NCBI RefSeq assembly: GCF_009669305.1
Contig: NZ_SADB01000009.1
Span: 1-64,000, forward strand
Reading direction: 5' to 3'
Origin: Ancylomarina sp. 16SWW S1-10-2
Lineage (GTDB): Bacteria; Bacteroidota; Bacteroidia; Bacteroidales; Marinifilaceae
DNA length: 64,000 nt
A model generated the notes under the pieces. The model was not told where the DNA came from, did not search any database, and saw nothing but the letters and a program-made list of their open reading frames with translations. A program made the translations under genes and the position numbers. Shown in pieces: positions 1-8,064 of this stretch (position 1 is the first letter of the stretch; the number at the start of each line of letters is the position of its first letter).

Positions 1-204
1 GAAAGAGGTGCTAATGAAAATACGAATGGATTAATCAGGCAGTACTTCATTAAAGGATCTTCTTTTGATGGAATAACAAATGAAAAAGTACAATGGGTGC
101 AAGATAAACTAAATAATAGGCCTAGAAAGCGTCTAAATTACTTGACTCAAAATGAAAAATATAATTATGTTGTAAATAATCAAAAAGTTGCATTTGCAAC
201 TTGA
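1..204 (+). CDS. IS30-family transposase, C-terminal fragment (runs off left edge)
   Basis: The frame is open from base 1 to a TGA at 202-204 and gives 67 residues. It contains the ERGANENTNGLIRQYF stretch followed by LNNRPRKRLNYLT, which is the conserved end of the DDE catalytic domain of IS30-family transposases: the final catalytic Glu lies in ERGANENTNG and the N-RPRK motif follows. The rest of the gene lies outside the window. The element would be expected to end within some tens of bases after this stop, so its right terminal repeat probably lies inside the start of the next open frame; I could not define it without the left end. Confidence 0.88.
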   Translation, partial: ERGANENTNGLIRQYFIKGSSFDGITNEKVQWVQDKLNNRPRKRLNYLTQNEKYNYVVNNQKVAFAT

Positions 205-686
205 ATTCAGGTAATAAAATAGAAGATGTAATTGATAATAAAATCAATAAATCCGATGGTTCTAAAACAGAAAAGAATACTGATTCTGAAACTGATTCTG
301 ACAAAAATGGTTTTAAAGAAATTACGTATTTAGTCATACGGCTATTTCTAAATGTATTGAAATCTCCATTCAAAATATTTGCAAAATATTTAAGAGATGA
401 ATTTATTATAGCAATAAAAAAAGATGCTCAACTCTATGCATTGATTATGGGAATAATGGGTGTCTTATTTGTGGTCTTTTCTGTACTATGGCTTTCTATT
501 TCTGTTGCAGTTGGTGTTTACTTTTATGAACATGGCTACTCAATATTAATTTCAATAATTTATTCTATCGGGTTTCAAATAGTTAGTTTTATTTTGATTG
601 GTTTAATTGCTTATATCTCTTCAAAAAAACTTAAATCACTTAAAATGATGAAAAAACTTGCTAATGTTAAGTTGGATATCGACTGA
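201..686 (+). CDS. Small membrane protein, holin-X (Phage_holin_3_6)-like, possibly truncated by IS30
   Basis: The 161-residue frame has only a TTG (201) as possible start, overlapping the transposase stop; a stop codon at 177-179 blocks any longer form and the next in-frame ATG is near residue 79. Residues 1-37 are hydrophilic and acidic/lysine-rich. An amphipathic segment (YLRDEFIIAIKKD, about 62-74) is followed by two strong membrane segments (about 77-105 and 115-140) and a basic tail. This pattern resembles the actinobacterial holin-X/DUF1469 group, small inner-membrane proteins of unclear function. Because the frame abuts the IS30 end, the original N-terminus may have been lost and replaced by IS sequence. 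The membrane prediction is firm; the family name is tentative. Confidence 0.5.
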   Translation: MNSGNKIEDVIDNKINKSDGSKTEKNTDSETDSDKNGFKEITYLVIRLFLNVLKSPFKIFAKYLRDEFIIAIKKDAQLYALIMGIMGVLFVVFSVLWLSISVAVGVYFYEHGYSILISIIYSIGFQIVSFILIGLIAYISSKKLKSLKMMKKLANVKLDID

Positions 687-732
687 TTATAAAATAATTA
701 TTAGCTGATAAAACAAGAAATAGAATATGAGT

Positions 733-764
733 TTAAACTTGGCGCTTCCATTTTGCAAGTTTAA
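733..764. repeat. Inverted repeat, 9-bp perfect arms
   Basis: TTAAACTTG (733-741) and CAAGTTTAA (756-764) are exact reverse complements around a 14-base loop. There is no T-tract directly after it, so it is not an obvious terminator. Confidence 0.6.
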
Positions 765-816
765 CTGCGGACTTTTTTGCTAGTATTTAGCGGTTTATTT
801 CGCATAATTTTTGTGA

Positions 817-953
817 GTCATCAGACAGATAAATTGTTTAAATAAAAATGAACAGATTGTATAATGGGAAGCTCAGTACAAGAGTAGAACGACATCCCAT
901 TTAACAATGGATGTCTATGCATTTATCGACGCTTTTGCTTGTTTTCTGATGAC
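817..953. repeat. Long-range inverted repeat, possible degenerate cassette-end element
   Basis: GTCATCAGA at 817-825 and TCTGATGAC at 945-953 are perfect reverse complements separated by about 120 bases. The overall size matches the cassette-flanking elements further right (about 130 bases), but only this one 9-bp stem is conserved, so kinship is uncertain. Confidence 0.4.
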
Positions 954-1086
954 TATGGAGGGGGAATTAGAGTCATATTATTGGATTAATATTTATGATT
1001 AATAGTCTTTTGTCGACTACAGAGCCTTTGCTGGTGCGCGATTGTATCGCGTTTCCCTAGATTAAAAATAAAAACTACAATTGGTT

Positions 1087-1120
1087 GTAGCTCGCTTTAT
1101 CTTTCTTGTAACTTGACAGG
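1087..1120 (+). repeat. Copy of the conserved loop segment of the cassette-flanking repeat
   Basis: This 34-base stretch matches 5914-5947 at 31 of 34 positions, including an exact 20-base match (1101-1120 with 5928-5947). At 5914-5947 it is the loop of the palindromic element following the nuclease-NTPase gene. Here the outer stems are not recognisable, so it appears to be a decayed copy. Confidence 0.7.
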
Positions 1121-1569
1121 AAAGAGTAACACGGCATGCCATGAAACATTATATAAACGATTATACCATAAATATTTTCCTACATCAATATCAGCCAGTG
1201 AACAATGTAAGGCAAGGGATGTTCTTCGAAATCCTAAGTAAACGATTACCTTATTCTTCTGTTCATAATTATGTAGACCTATTCTATTTTATGTATGCTT
1301 TGTGCTTTCCCATCGTTTAATTTATTGTTTACTGTTTATCTTTTATAAGTTTGGTAAGCAAAAACGATGAGTCATTGATTTATTGGTCTGTTACGCTATT
1401 CGTTTGCCACAGATTTGTATGAGTAAGTTGTTGACTGAAGATCTATTCAAGAATGTCTGGGACATGGCAGTTCTAAAACGACTGAAATATATACCCATGT
1501 TTCCAATAAGGATTTTATTAGATTCAAAAATCCTATTAATAATCTTATTGATGACAAATAAATATTTTT

Positions 1570-1606
1570 ATACACTTACACAACCATATCGGCTGTGTAA
1601 GTGTAT
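1570..1606. terminator. Strong 13-bp hairpin, terminator-like
   Basis: ATACACTTACACA (1570-1582) pairs perfectly with TGTGTAAGTGTAT (1594-1606), and two further C-G pairs close the loop. The following bases are GTTTTAAG, a weak T-tract. No convincing gene ends immediately before it. Confidence 0.6.
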
Positions 1607-1698
1607 GTTTTAAGATCGATAAAAGAAATATAAATGTAATACACATTTATAATCGTTGTGTTGCATTAGAAAAAAACTCTGCGAAAAATAAATCTACA

Positions 1699-3291
1699 AT
1701 GAAGATAAATCTACCAAGAAAAAAGGAACATCCAGAAAACATTGAAATAGACGCAAGTAAAATTGTCGTAATTGGAGCAAATGGTTCAGGAAAAACCAGA
1801 TTTGGTGCAAAGATTGAGGAAGGGTATTTGGATAATACACTTAGGATTTCAGCCCAAAAGTCCTTGACAATGCCAAAACACGTAAGTCCAAAATCTCGAG
1901 AAATTGCTTTGAATGAATTTTGGTACGGGCAAGACAATGATAACACAGATTGGCTGAAAAAAAATGGAAAACTTCACGGTCGTTGGAGCAGAGATTTTAA
2001 TGTTTCTTTATTAGATGATTTTGAAAAACTTTTAGTGTTGTTGCATACAGAAGAGTATGAAGAATCTCTTAAATATAAAGAAGGGGAAATTGAAAAGCCT
2101 ATTACTAAATTAGATAGAATACAATCACTTTGGGAAATTGTGTTGCCTCATAGAAAACTCATTAAAAGGGCGGGAGTCATTGAAACATGTCCAAGTGACA
2201 AACCTGAAGAAAAGTACAATTCTTCCCAAATGAGTGACGGAGAAAGAGTTGTATTCTATTTCATTGGTGAGGTAATTTGTAGTAAAGAGAACTCAATAGT
2301 AATTATTGACGAACCAGAATTACATTTACATAAATCAATAAGTGTAAGCCTTTGGGATGCTATTGAAAATGAAAGACCTGACTGTACTTTTATATATCTA
2401 ACACATGACTTAGATTTTGCAACTTCAAGGAATAACTCAACGAAAATATGGGCAAAATCATTCGAAGGTGATAATACATGGGATTATGAGATTCTTTCTG
2501 AGAATGCACTTATACCTGAGCAAATATATTTAGAAATTATAGGCAGTAGAAAGCCAATTCTCTTTTTTGAAGGAGAGAATGGTAGCATAGACAAAAGGTT
2601 ATTAGAAAAAATATATAAAGGCTCTACATTAAAGCCATTAGGAAGCTGTGAAAAAGTGTTTTCATCAACCAAAGCATTTAATGATTTGAATGGTTTTCAT
2701 AATATTGAAGCAGTTGGTCTAATTGATAGAGACAGAAGAACTAATGACGAAATTGAGCATATAAATGATGCTAATATATTGGTAGCAAAAGTCGCAGAAA
2801 TTGAAAATTTTCTACTTCTTGAATCTATAATTAAAGCGGTAGCAAGATTCATGAATAAAGATGCGGATGCTGTATTTGAGACTGTAAAGAATAATATTTT
2901 ACAATTTTTTGAATCACAAAAGGAAAGACAAGCTACTGAACATACAATTTCAAGAGTTGAAAGGATTTTTAAAACAGTTACAAACAGTAAGGATTCTAAA
3001 ACAATAGATGAACTAAAAAATGAATTAGACCAGTTTTGGGGTAGTCAAGACTTTAAAGCAGTTTATGATTCGATTATCGACCAATTTGATAAACTTCTTC
3101 AAGAAGGAGATTACTATGGAGTTCTAAAAGTTTTCAATAATAAAGGAATGCAAGCTAAATCCAATGTTGCAAATCTCTGTGATATAAACACAAAAAATGA
3201 TGCTTATTTTAATTTAGTTCTTTCAATCCTACAGACTGAATCAGCTGACAGTTTGTCTATTATAGAAGAAATCAAGAGTATGATAGAATAA
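1699..3291 (+). CDS. AAA/ABC-type ATPase fused to a TOPRIM-like (DUF4435-type) domain; probable phage-defence protein
   Basis: The 530-residue protein begins with an SMC/ABC-like ATPase: Walker A GANGSGKT (26-33), signature MSDGE (178-182), Walker B IVIIDEPE (200-207) and an H-loop LTHDLDF (His236). After about residue 285 comes a TOPRIM-like fold with ILFFEGENG (Glu291) and GLIDRDRR (Asp343, Asp345), the pattern of DUF4435. ATPases joined to TOPRIM/DUF4435 nucleases are the parts of the OLD and PARIS (AriA/AriB) anti-phage systems; here both are in one fairly short chain. No separate partner is adjacent. The gene sits alone between two cassette-type repeats (CGTTGTGTTGC at 1654-1664 and the element at 3294-3430), which suggests a mobile single-gene unit. 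Domain calls are from motifs; the defence role is inferred. Confidence 0.78.
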   Translation: MKINLPRKKEHPENIEIDASKIVVIGANGSGKTRFGAKIEEGYLDNTLRISAQKSLTMPKHVSPKSREIALNEFWYGQDNDNTDWLKKNGKLHGRWSRDFNVSLLDDFEKLLVLLHTEEYEESLKYKEGEIEKPITKLDRIQSLWEIVLPHRKLIKRAGVIETCPSDKPEEKYNSSQMSDGERVVFYFIGEVICSKENSIVIIDEPELHLHKSISVSLWDAIENERPDCTFIYLTHDLDFATSRNNSTKIWAKSFEGDNTWDYEILSENALIPEQIYLEIIGSRKPILFFEGENGSIDKRLLEKIYKGSTLKPLGSCEKVFSSTKAFNDLNGFHNIEAVGLIDRDRRTNDEIEHINDANILVAKVAEIENFLLLESIIKAVARFMNKDADAVFETVKNNILQFFESQKERQATEHTISRVERIFKTVTNSKDSKTIDELKNELDQFWGSQDFKAVYDSIIDQFDKLLQEGDYYGVLKVFNNKGMQAKSNVANLCDINTKNDAYFNLVLSILQTESADSLSIIEEIKSMIE

Positions 3292-3293
3292 TA

Positions 3294-3430
3294 ACGCAAC
3301 ACAACATTTTGTATAAGTAATGGCAGGGACAGTGCTAAATATCAAGGGTTGCAACCCGCTCAAACTGCGTAGTGGTTTGACAGGGAATTACCACGCAATC
3401 TGCCACTACTCATACAATTTACCGTTGTGC
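3294..3430. repeat. attC-like inverted-repeat element (cassette boundary 1)
   Basis: An outer box CACAAC (3300-3305) pairs with GTTGTG (3424-3429). After a short unpaired spacer, the inner arm 3309-3326 pairs with 3400-3417 at 16 of 18 positions. The roughly 75-base loop contains a smaller hairpin (GTGGT / ACCAC near 3372-3394). The order outer box, spacer, inner arm, loop is that of integron attC sites, although the outer boxes do not match the classical RYYYAAC/GTTRRRY consensus exactly. It starts three bases after the stop of the ATPase-TOPRIM gene. Confidence 0.7.
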
Positions 3431-3468
3431 ATCATGCAAGAAGCTACCTACATTAAACAAACAACAAG

Positions 3469-5850
3469 ATGAGTGATAAATTGAATGAATCAACATTAGA
3501 AGCTAGAATTGATGGGATTCTCAAGCAGATTTTTCCAACATTCAATGATGTTAATGTGCAGCATCAAAAATCTTTTAGCATACATTTTGGACATCATAAT
3601 GTGTTAGTTGATTTAAAAGACCCATCTAAATATGCATCACGAGCAATATTGGATATACTTCTTACAATAAATGATAAAAATGTAATATTACTTGAATTAA
3701 AAAGAGAAGGACTAGCATTGACATCAAATGACAAAGAACAAGGATTATCGTATGCAAGACTTATTAATCCAATGCCTCCAATTACATTAGTTTCAAATGG
3801 AACTGAGAATCAATTTTACAATACATACACAAAAGAGAGTTTAGACTGTAATGAAGTTGATGTTTCTCTTATTAAGAAAATCACGGAAAGCTCTTTCAAA
3901 TTAGCTTTGAATGATTTTAAAGAAGCTGTAAATACCTTACTAAATAATGACAATAGTATCTTTTCTAAAATAATTAATCAAATTTCTGCGGATAAGTTTG
4001 AGATACAAACAGGTAAAATTGATGACTTTTATAAGCCAATATGTTCTGAGTTTCAAATTGAACGCGAATTGTTAGAAGATATAGAAAAACTTTTCACAGA
4101 TTCAAATTCATTAGTCGGAATAGTAGGTCATTCGTTTAGTGGTAAAACTAGTTTGCTATATCAATATTTCAAAAAACTTAACTCAGAAAATAATTTTCTC
4201 CTATACATTGATTGTTACGACCATAACTACTCAATATTACAGCAATTAGCTAATCATTTTTCAAGAAACACAAAAGTTTCAATAACGAAAGATAAAATTA
4301 GGGAGTGGTTAATAAATTCACTAAGCAATAATACAGAAGCAAAATTCTATCTTTTATTAGACAATTTCAACAATGAAGTTCCAGATGAAATTAAAAATGA
4401 GATTATCGAGCTAATTGATATTTTCTCAGGTATAAATCAGCATACTTTATATACAATTGATGAATTTAATTTCAAAAAGATAGCCTTTGTAGAAAATAGG
4501 AGATATAAAACTATTATCGGAAATCAAAGCAAAATACTACAGTTGGTTGAGTTTACTGATAAAGAATACTATGCTTCAGTAAATCATATGTATGAAAATT
4601 TTAGAGTAGCAATAGAACATGGAGGTCATTTTACTCAAGAATATAGACAACCAAGAGTTCTTAGGCATTTAGTAAGCATTTTCCACAAGGACATACCTGA
4701 GGAAAAGTATGCTAAAATCCTAGCTGTTCCTGATTTTAACTATTTAAAATCATTTGCTAGTAATAATCACTATACATCAAAGGTTCATACATTATATAAA
4801 AAGATTGTTGCCTGTTTTATTGCTGAGTCTAAGTTAAGAATAGATGATATTGACTTGAATATAGTCGCTTCTGGAACAGGTGCAATTAAAATTGAAACAT
4901 TTAAAAGATTCTTTACAGATGATTTAGATGCATTAATTAAGTCTTCTTCTATTGTAATTAGAGAATTACGAAATGGTTTAATAGTTATTCTTCCAAAAAT
5001 TCCAGAATTAATTGCCTTTCATTCTATTTCTGCAATAACAAATATCATAGCAAAAGAAACTTCTGATTATAAGGAGATATGTGATAAACTAATTGAGTTG
5101 GTAACTCCAATTCCATATTGCGATATTGTTGCTACTGGTGTTCTAATGAATTTTGGAAATGAGAAACATATTACTCTGTTTTCTGAATTAGTTCAAGAAC
5201 TTCTTAAAATACCACCCCATTATGAAGAAATTGGTAAAGGAACAAAGACTTTAATGTATATGGAAGGGGTAGGTCATATTCAAATGAATTTTGAAGATGA
5301 TATGGAAGACGGAGGTTTTATTGCAGACTTTATGCCATTTGCAATATTGTCTCAAGTTGCTGGATACCCTTTAGGTTTAGTGAATAATGAAGAATACTCT
5401 ACGTATGCTTTTCACTTACATTTGCTTGAAAGGGTGGCATCGAATGAAAACTTTATTAGAAGAGCAGATGTAAGTTCAATTCAAAATATGAAATCCTATG
5501 AAAGTTATGATTGGGAAGGAATTGGGCATATCGTAAGTGGACATGAAGGGATAATTGAGCCAATAGTACAGTCTATTCAAAAATGCTTCTTTTCCATACC
5601 AAAAGAAATTGAGAGATTATACGAGAAGGGGTTTAAAGAAAATAACTTTCCATTGATATGGCGAATTTATCTTGCATTAAGACCTTTAACGGATTACTCA
5701 GATGAAGATATTACAAATCAAGTTAATAGTTTTTTAAGCAAGTTTGATGCATATTTTAATTCATTTATGTCTGATTTCTTTACAAGAAACATTGAGGATG
5801 AAGAAGAAAAGGAAAGAATAAAAAACAGATTGAAAAAGTTGAAAAAATAA
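3469..5850 (+). CDS. PD-(D/E)XK (HsdR_N-like) nuclease fused to STAND-type P-loop NTPase; probable defence protein
   Basis: The 793-residue protein has three parts. Residues 1-130 look like the nuclease domain of type I restriction R subunits: Asp62, ELK (Glu76, Lys78) and a downstream QGLSYA (Gln91 and Tyr95, a QxxxY motif). Residues 200-350 form a P-loop NTPase with Walker A GHSFSGKT (220-227) and Walker B FYLLLDNF (Asp298). The remaining 400 or so residues are helical and match no family I recognise; this is where a sensor would lie. The nuclease-NTPase-sensor order recalls Avs/STAND antiviral proteins, but I cannot assign it to a named subtype. It lies alone between two cassette-type inverted repeats, with about 38 bases between the upstream repeat and its ATG. 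Confidence 0.7.
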   Translation: MSDKLNESTLEARIDGILKQIFPTFNDVNVQHQKSFSIHFGHHNVLVDLKDPSKYASRAILDILLTINDKNVILLELKREGLALTSNDKEQGLSYARLINPMPPITLVSNGTENQFYNTYTKESLDCNEVDVSLIKKITESSFKLALNDFKEAVNTLLNNDNSIFSKIINQISADKFEIQTGKIDDFYKPICSEFQIERELLEDIEKLFTDSNSLVGIVGHSFSGKTSLLYQYFKKLNSENNFLLYIDCYDHNYSILQQLANHFSRNTKVSITKDKIREWLINSLSNNTEAKFYLLLDNFNNEVPDEIKNEIIELIDIFSGINQHTLYTIDEFNFKKIAFVENRRYKTIIGNQSKILQLVEFTDKEYYASVNHMYENFRVAIEHGGHFTQEYRQPRVLRHLVSIFHKDIPEEKYAKILAVPDFNYLKSFASNNHYTSKVHTLYKKIVACFIAESKLRIDDIDLNIVASGTGAIKIETFKRFFTDDLDALIKSSSIVIRELRNGLIVILPKIPELIAFHSISAITNIIAKETSDYKEICDKLIELVTPIPYCDIVATGVLMNFGNEKHITLFSELVQELLKIPPHYEEIGKGTKTLMYMEGVGHIQMNFEDDMEDGGFIADFMPFAILSQVAGYPLGLVNNEEYSTYAFHLHLLERVASNENFIRRADVSSIQNMKSYESYDWEGIGHIVSGHEGIIEPIVQSIQKCFFSIPKEIERLYEKGFKENNFPLIWRIYLALRPLTDYSDEDITNQVNSFLSKFDAYFNSFMSDFFTRNIEDEEEKERIKNRLKKLKK

Positions 5851-5862
5851 TAAAGCACGAAT

Positions 5863-5994
5863 GCACAACAATGTATAAAAATAATAGCCGAAATAGCAGT
5901 AAATTCAAGGGGTGTAGCCCGCTTCAACTTTCTTGTAACTTGACAGGGAAGTGCAACGCAGTCGGCTACTATTCTTATACTTAACGTTATGTGG
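5863..5994. repeat. attC-like inverted-repeat element (cassette boundary 2)
   Basis: GCACAAC (5863-5869) opposes GTTATGTGG (5986-5994). The inner arm 5872-5890 pairs with 5963-5981 at 16 of 19 positions. The loop carries the conserved segment CTTTCTTGTAACTTGACAGG (5928-5947), found also at 1101-1120, and shares CCCGCT and TTGACAGGGAA with the loop of the element at 3294-3430. It follows the stop of the nuclease-NTPase gene by about 12 bases. Confidence 0.72.
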
Positions 5995-6021
5995 CATTAA
6001 ACATTATGTAATAAAAATTAA

Positions 6022-7282
6022 ATGAAGAATTCGAGAGGTCTATTATACCCAGCTTTACATAAATTCTATAGTGCTTTGTCTAGTTTAGAAAAATTTGAAA
6101 AAGGGTCAAACTTCTTCGATAATATTTGTCACTTAGATAATTTTTTTTCAGAATACAGAAACATCACATTTGTATTGCAAAAATCTCTGGCTAAAACAGA
6201 ATTTAGGACTGTATATGAGAAATTAAGAGATAAATATCTTGTTAATGATGTAGGTAAATGGTTTATAGGGAAACGGAATAGTTACAGTCAAAGAACAACC
6301 ATTTGATTTAGAGAAAAAAATAGTAATTAGTATATATTCAGGGAGAAGTATTTATTGCCTGCCTGATTTAAATTTCACGATTGAGAATGATGTCGATTTC
6401 TCGTCTATAATTGAATCATTAAGGACGTTTTTTGTTAATTTAGGTCAAATTGAAGTCTTCTTTTCTGCAGAGTTCACATTTTATGAGCGAGGATGCTCAA
6501 AAGATTTATATGATAATTTTATTTTTGGAATAACACAAATGAGACTCCTTTTGTCTGAAATGCAAAAGGAGTTGAATGAAGATTGTGTTTTGTCAGAAGA
6601 ACTTGAGAAAAGAATAAGTAAGTTGACTTTTTATCATGTCCCAAAAGATTTTCTTTTTGCAGACGACTATGTTTTCAATTGTAAATATGAGAATTTTGAA
6701 AAAGCATCCAGAGCTGCATTCTCTTTTGGTCATGACAGTCCTAGGTCACCAATCGAAAATTTAGATAAAATCATACCGGATGGAGATTTACTAAAGAAGT
6801 TTGAATTAATGCATTTATTGTTCTTTCAAAAACAAAGTAAATTAATGCCTACTTGTATGATAGTATTTAGCGATAATACTTTTGAATTAAATAGTTTTGA
6901 ATCTTCAATAAAAACGACAGTATATAGGAAGTTTAATGAAATAGCTAAACGCATTGAAAAAGAAGACATAGTCAATATTCTTTTTGTAACAGAAATGTAT
7001 ATTTACAATACAAATGATATAAAAAATCTTGACAGTCAAGAAAGGGGTAAACATGCGAAAAATGAGATTCTAATATTTTTCATGATTGATAATCAGCTGT
7101 CAATTAAGTCGCATAGCTATGATACAAAGAAAGTCAATGATTTAAAATATATCGCTTCTATCATGCATTCTAATCAAACTGAGCAAGAATTACCTGCATT
7201 TATGAATCCTGTAAAATTAGAATTCGAAAGATTGTTAAGAGATGTAGATGAGACAATAACGCCACATAACAATGGCTCATAA
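6022..7282 (+). pseudogene. Unknown cassette protein, split by a frameshift near 6280
   Basis: The first frame starts with ATG at 6022 and stops at 6306 after 94 residues. The second frame is open from before 6272 through to 7282 and reads VTVKEQPFDLEK soon after the break, continuing without stop into the 247-residue part that begins MRLLLSEMQKE at 6539. Joining KWFIGKRN to VTVKEQPFD by removing one base near 6277-6281 restores a single protein of about 419 residues. I therefore read one gene broken by a one-base insertion (or a sequencing error or recoding site). It is not a family I recognise. The last residues (TPHNNGS) are encoded by the left arm of the repeat at 7263-7343, so the gene runs into its cassette boundary. 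Confidence 0.72.
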
Positions 7283-7343
7283 AGCATATTTTTTGCCGCA
7301 GGCGCAACACAAAAAATACGCTTCATAGCCGAACCGTTAAAAC
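7263..7343. repeat. attC-like inverted-repeat element with one bulged base (cassette boundary 3)
   Basis: The arm 7274-7295 pairs with 7310-7330 at 19 of 21 positions once a single extra C at 7278 is left unpaired. Outside it, TAAC on the left (within 7263-7273) opposes GTTA on the right (near 7336-7339). A short outer box, spacer, inner stem with an extrahelical base and a small loop are hallmarks of attC sites folded as single strands. The stop codon of the preceding gene (7280-7282) is inside the left arm. Confidence 0.75.
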
Positions 7344-7349
7344 AAAATT

Positions 7350-7922
7350 ATGGAAATAGGAACAAAAATGATAAAATTGAATTGGAAATACCGAATTATT
7401 ACTGCCATTTTGATTGGACTTTTATATGTTGGAGTATTAATGGTATTCGACTATTTTTCTGACGAAAAACTTTATAGTATAAATAGTCTAATTTTTCAAG
7501 GAATTTTTATCGGAGTAATTATGGGTTTAGGATTTCCCTATGTAACTGAAAAGTTCGGAACAAGGTTTACATCGAAAATCGGAAAAAACATAAAACCTGA
7601 ATTAACTCATGACGAAACTATTGAAATTGAGGGTCCCGCAAGTTTATTTCGTGGAATGGAAGGTGTTGGCGGAAAAATGTTTTTAACTAACAAAAAAATT
7701 GCTTTTAAATCTCATAAAATAAATATTCAAAAAGGACAAACTGACATTCTTTACGAGAATATTACGGAAATAATAAAAAGAAAAACAGCGAAACTAATAA
7801 ATAACGGAATTCGAATAAAAACCAAAGACGGAAATGAATTTGACTTTGTTGTTAATGAACGAGAAAAGTGGATTGAAAAGCTGAACGAAAAAATAACGCA
7901 CGACAACACCGTGTGTAATTAA
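7350..7922 (+). CDS. Membrane protein with GRAM (PH-like) domain
   Basis: The 190-residue protein has two N-terminal membrane segments (about 14-33 and 43-65) and then a GRAM/PH-like domain from about 80 to 175, with EGPASLFRG, GGKMFLTNKKIAFKSHK and a closing FVVNEREKW. GRAM domains are small beta-rich folds seen in membrane-associated proteins; no enzymatic residues are seen. An alternative start is the ATG at 7368 (MIKLNWKYR), which fits the membrane segment equally well. The end of the protein (ITHDNTVCN) is coded by the left arm of the next cassette-type repeat, as in the preceding gene. The function is unknown; the position suggests a cassette cargo gene. Confidence 0.7.
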   Translation: MEIGTKMIKLNWKYRIITAILIGLLYVGVLMVFDYFSDEKLYSINSLIFQGIFIGVIMGLGFPYVTEKFGTRFTSKIGKNIKPELTHDETIEIEGPASLFRGMEGVGGKMFLTNKKIAFKSHKINIQKGQTDILYENITEIIKRKTAKLINNGIRIKTKDGNEFDFVVNEREKWIEKLNEKITHDNTVCN

Positions 7923-8031
7923 TTGCTAGGTCACTGCTGACTTACGAACATTCCTGCGGAATATTCTATCTGTGATTAGTTTGCTAACTTAGTCGCTAAA
8001 CCACGTTACTAAACAGACACTCCAATGTTGC
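7897..8031. repeat. Cassette-boundary-type repeat (boundary 4), borders approximate
   Basis: The stretch starts in the last codons of the GRAM gene (ACGCACGACAACACCGTG) and contains TTGCTAGGTCACTGCTGAC, a small hairpin ATTCC/GGAAT, TTTGCTAACTTAGTCGC and ends near AATGTTGC. Sequences with this order (a GTGTAATTAATTGC start and a GTCGCTAAACCAC end) recur after accessory genes in Flavobacteriia genomes from memory. The stem is less regular here than in the other elements, so borders are uncertain. Confidence 0.55.
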
Positions 8032-8064
8032 AAATTATAGCATTTGCCTTATTCCATTAAAATT

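Larger units (their letters stand above)
687..1698. other. 1 kb palindrome-rich region without a convincing gene
   Basis: No frame here looks like a protein; the one 76-codon frame (1383-1613) has no recognisable features. Instead the stretch holds several inverted repeats (733-764, 817-953, 1570-1606, plus short perfect ones such as CTACAA/TTGTAG near 1074-1089), and a 34-base segment related to the loop of the inverted repeat at 5863-5994. The motif CGTTGTGTTGC at 1654-1664, just before the next gene, resembles the right-hand end (CCGTTGTGC) of the element at 3294-3430. I read the region as remnants of earlier cassettes and their recombination-site-like repeats. Confidence 0.6.

Noticed and set aside
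1383-1613. 76-codon open frame in the palindrome-rich region
   Set aside because: No family features, spans a strong inverted repeat (1570-1606), and the codon pattern looks random; treated as non-coding.
1654-8031. Calling the array a true integron
   Set aside because: No integrase gene is in the window and the outer boxes do not match the classical attC consensus exactly, so I describe it only as attC-like.
3294-8031. CRISPR array
   Set aside because: The repeats are 80-140 bases, diverge from each other and enclose genes; there are no short direct repeats with equal spacers and no cas genes.
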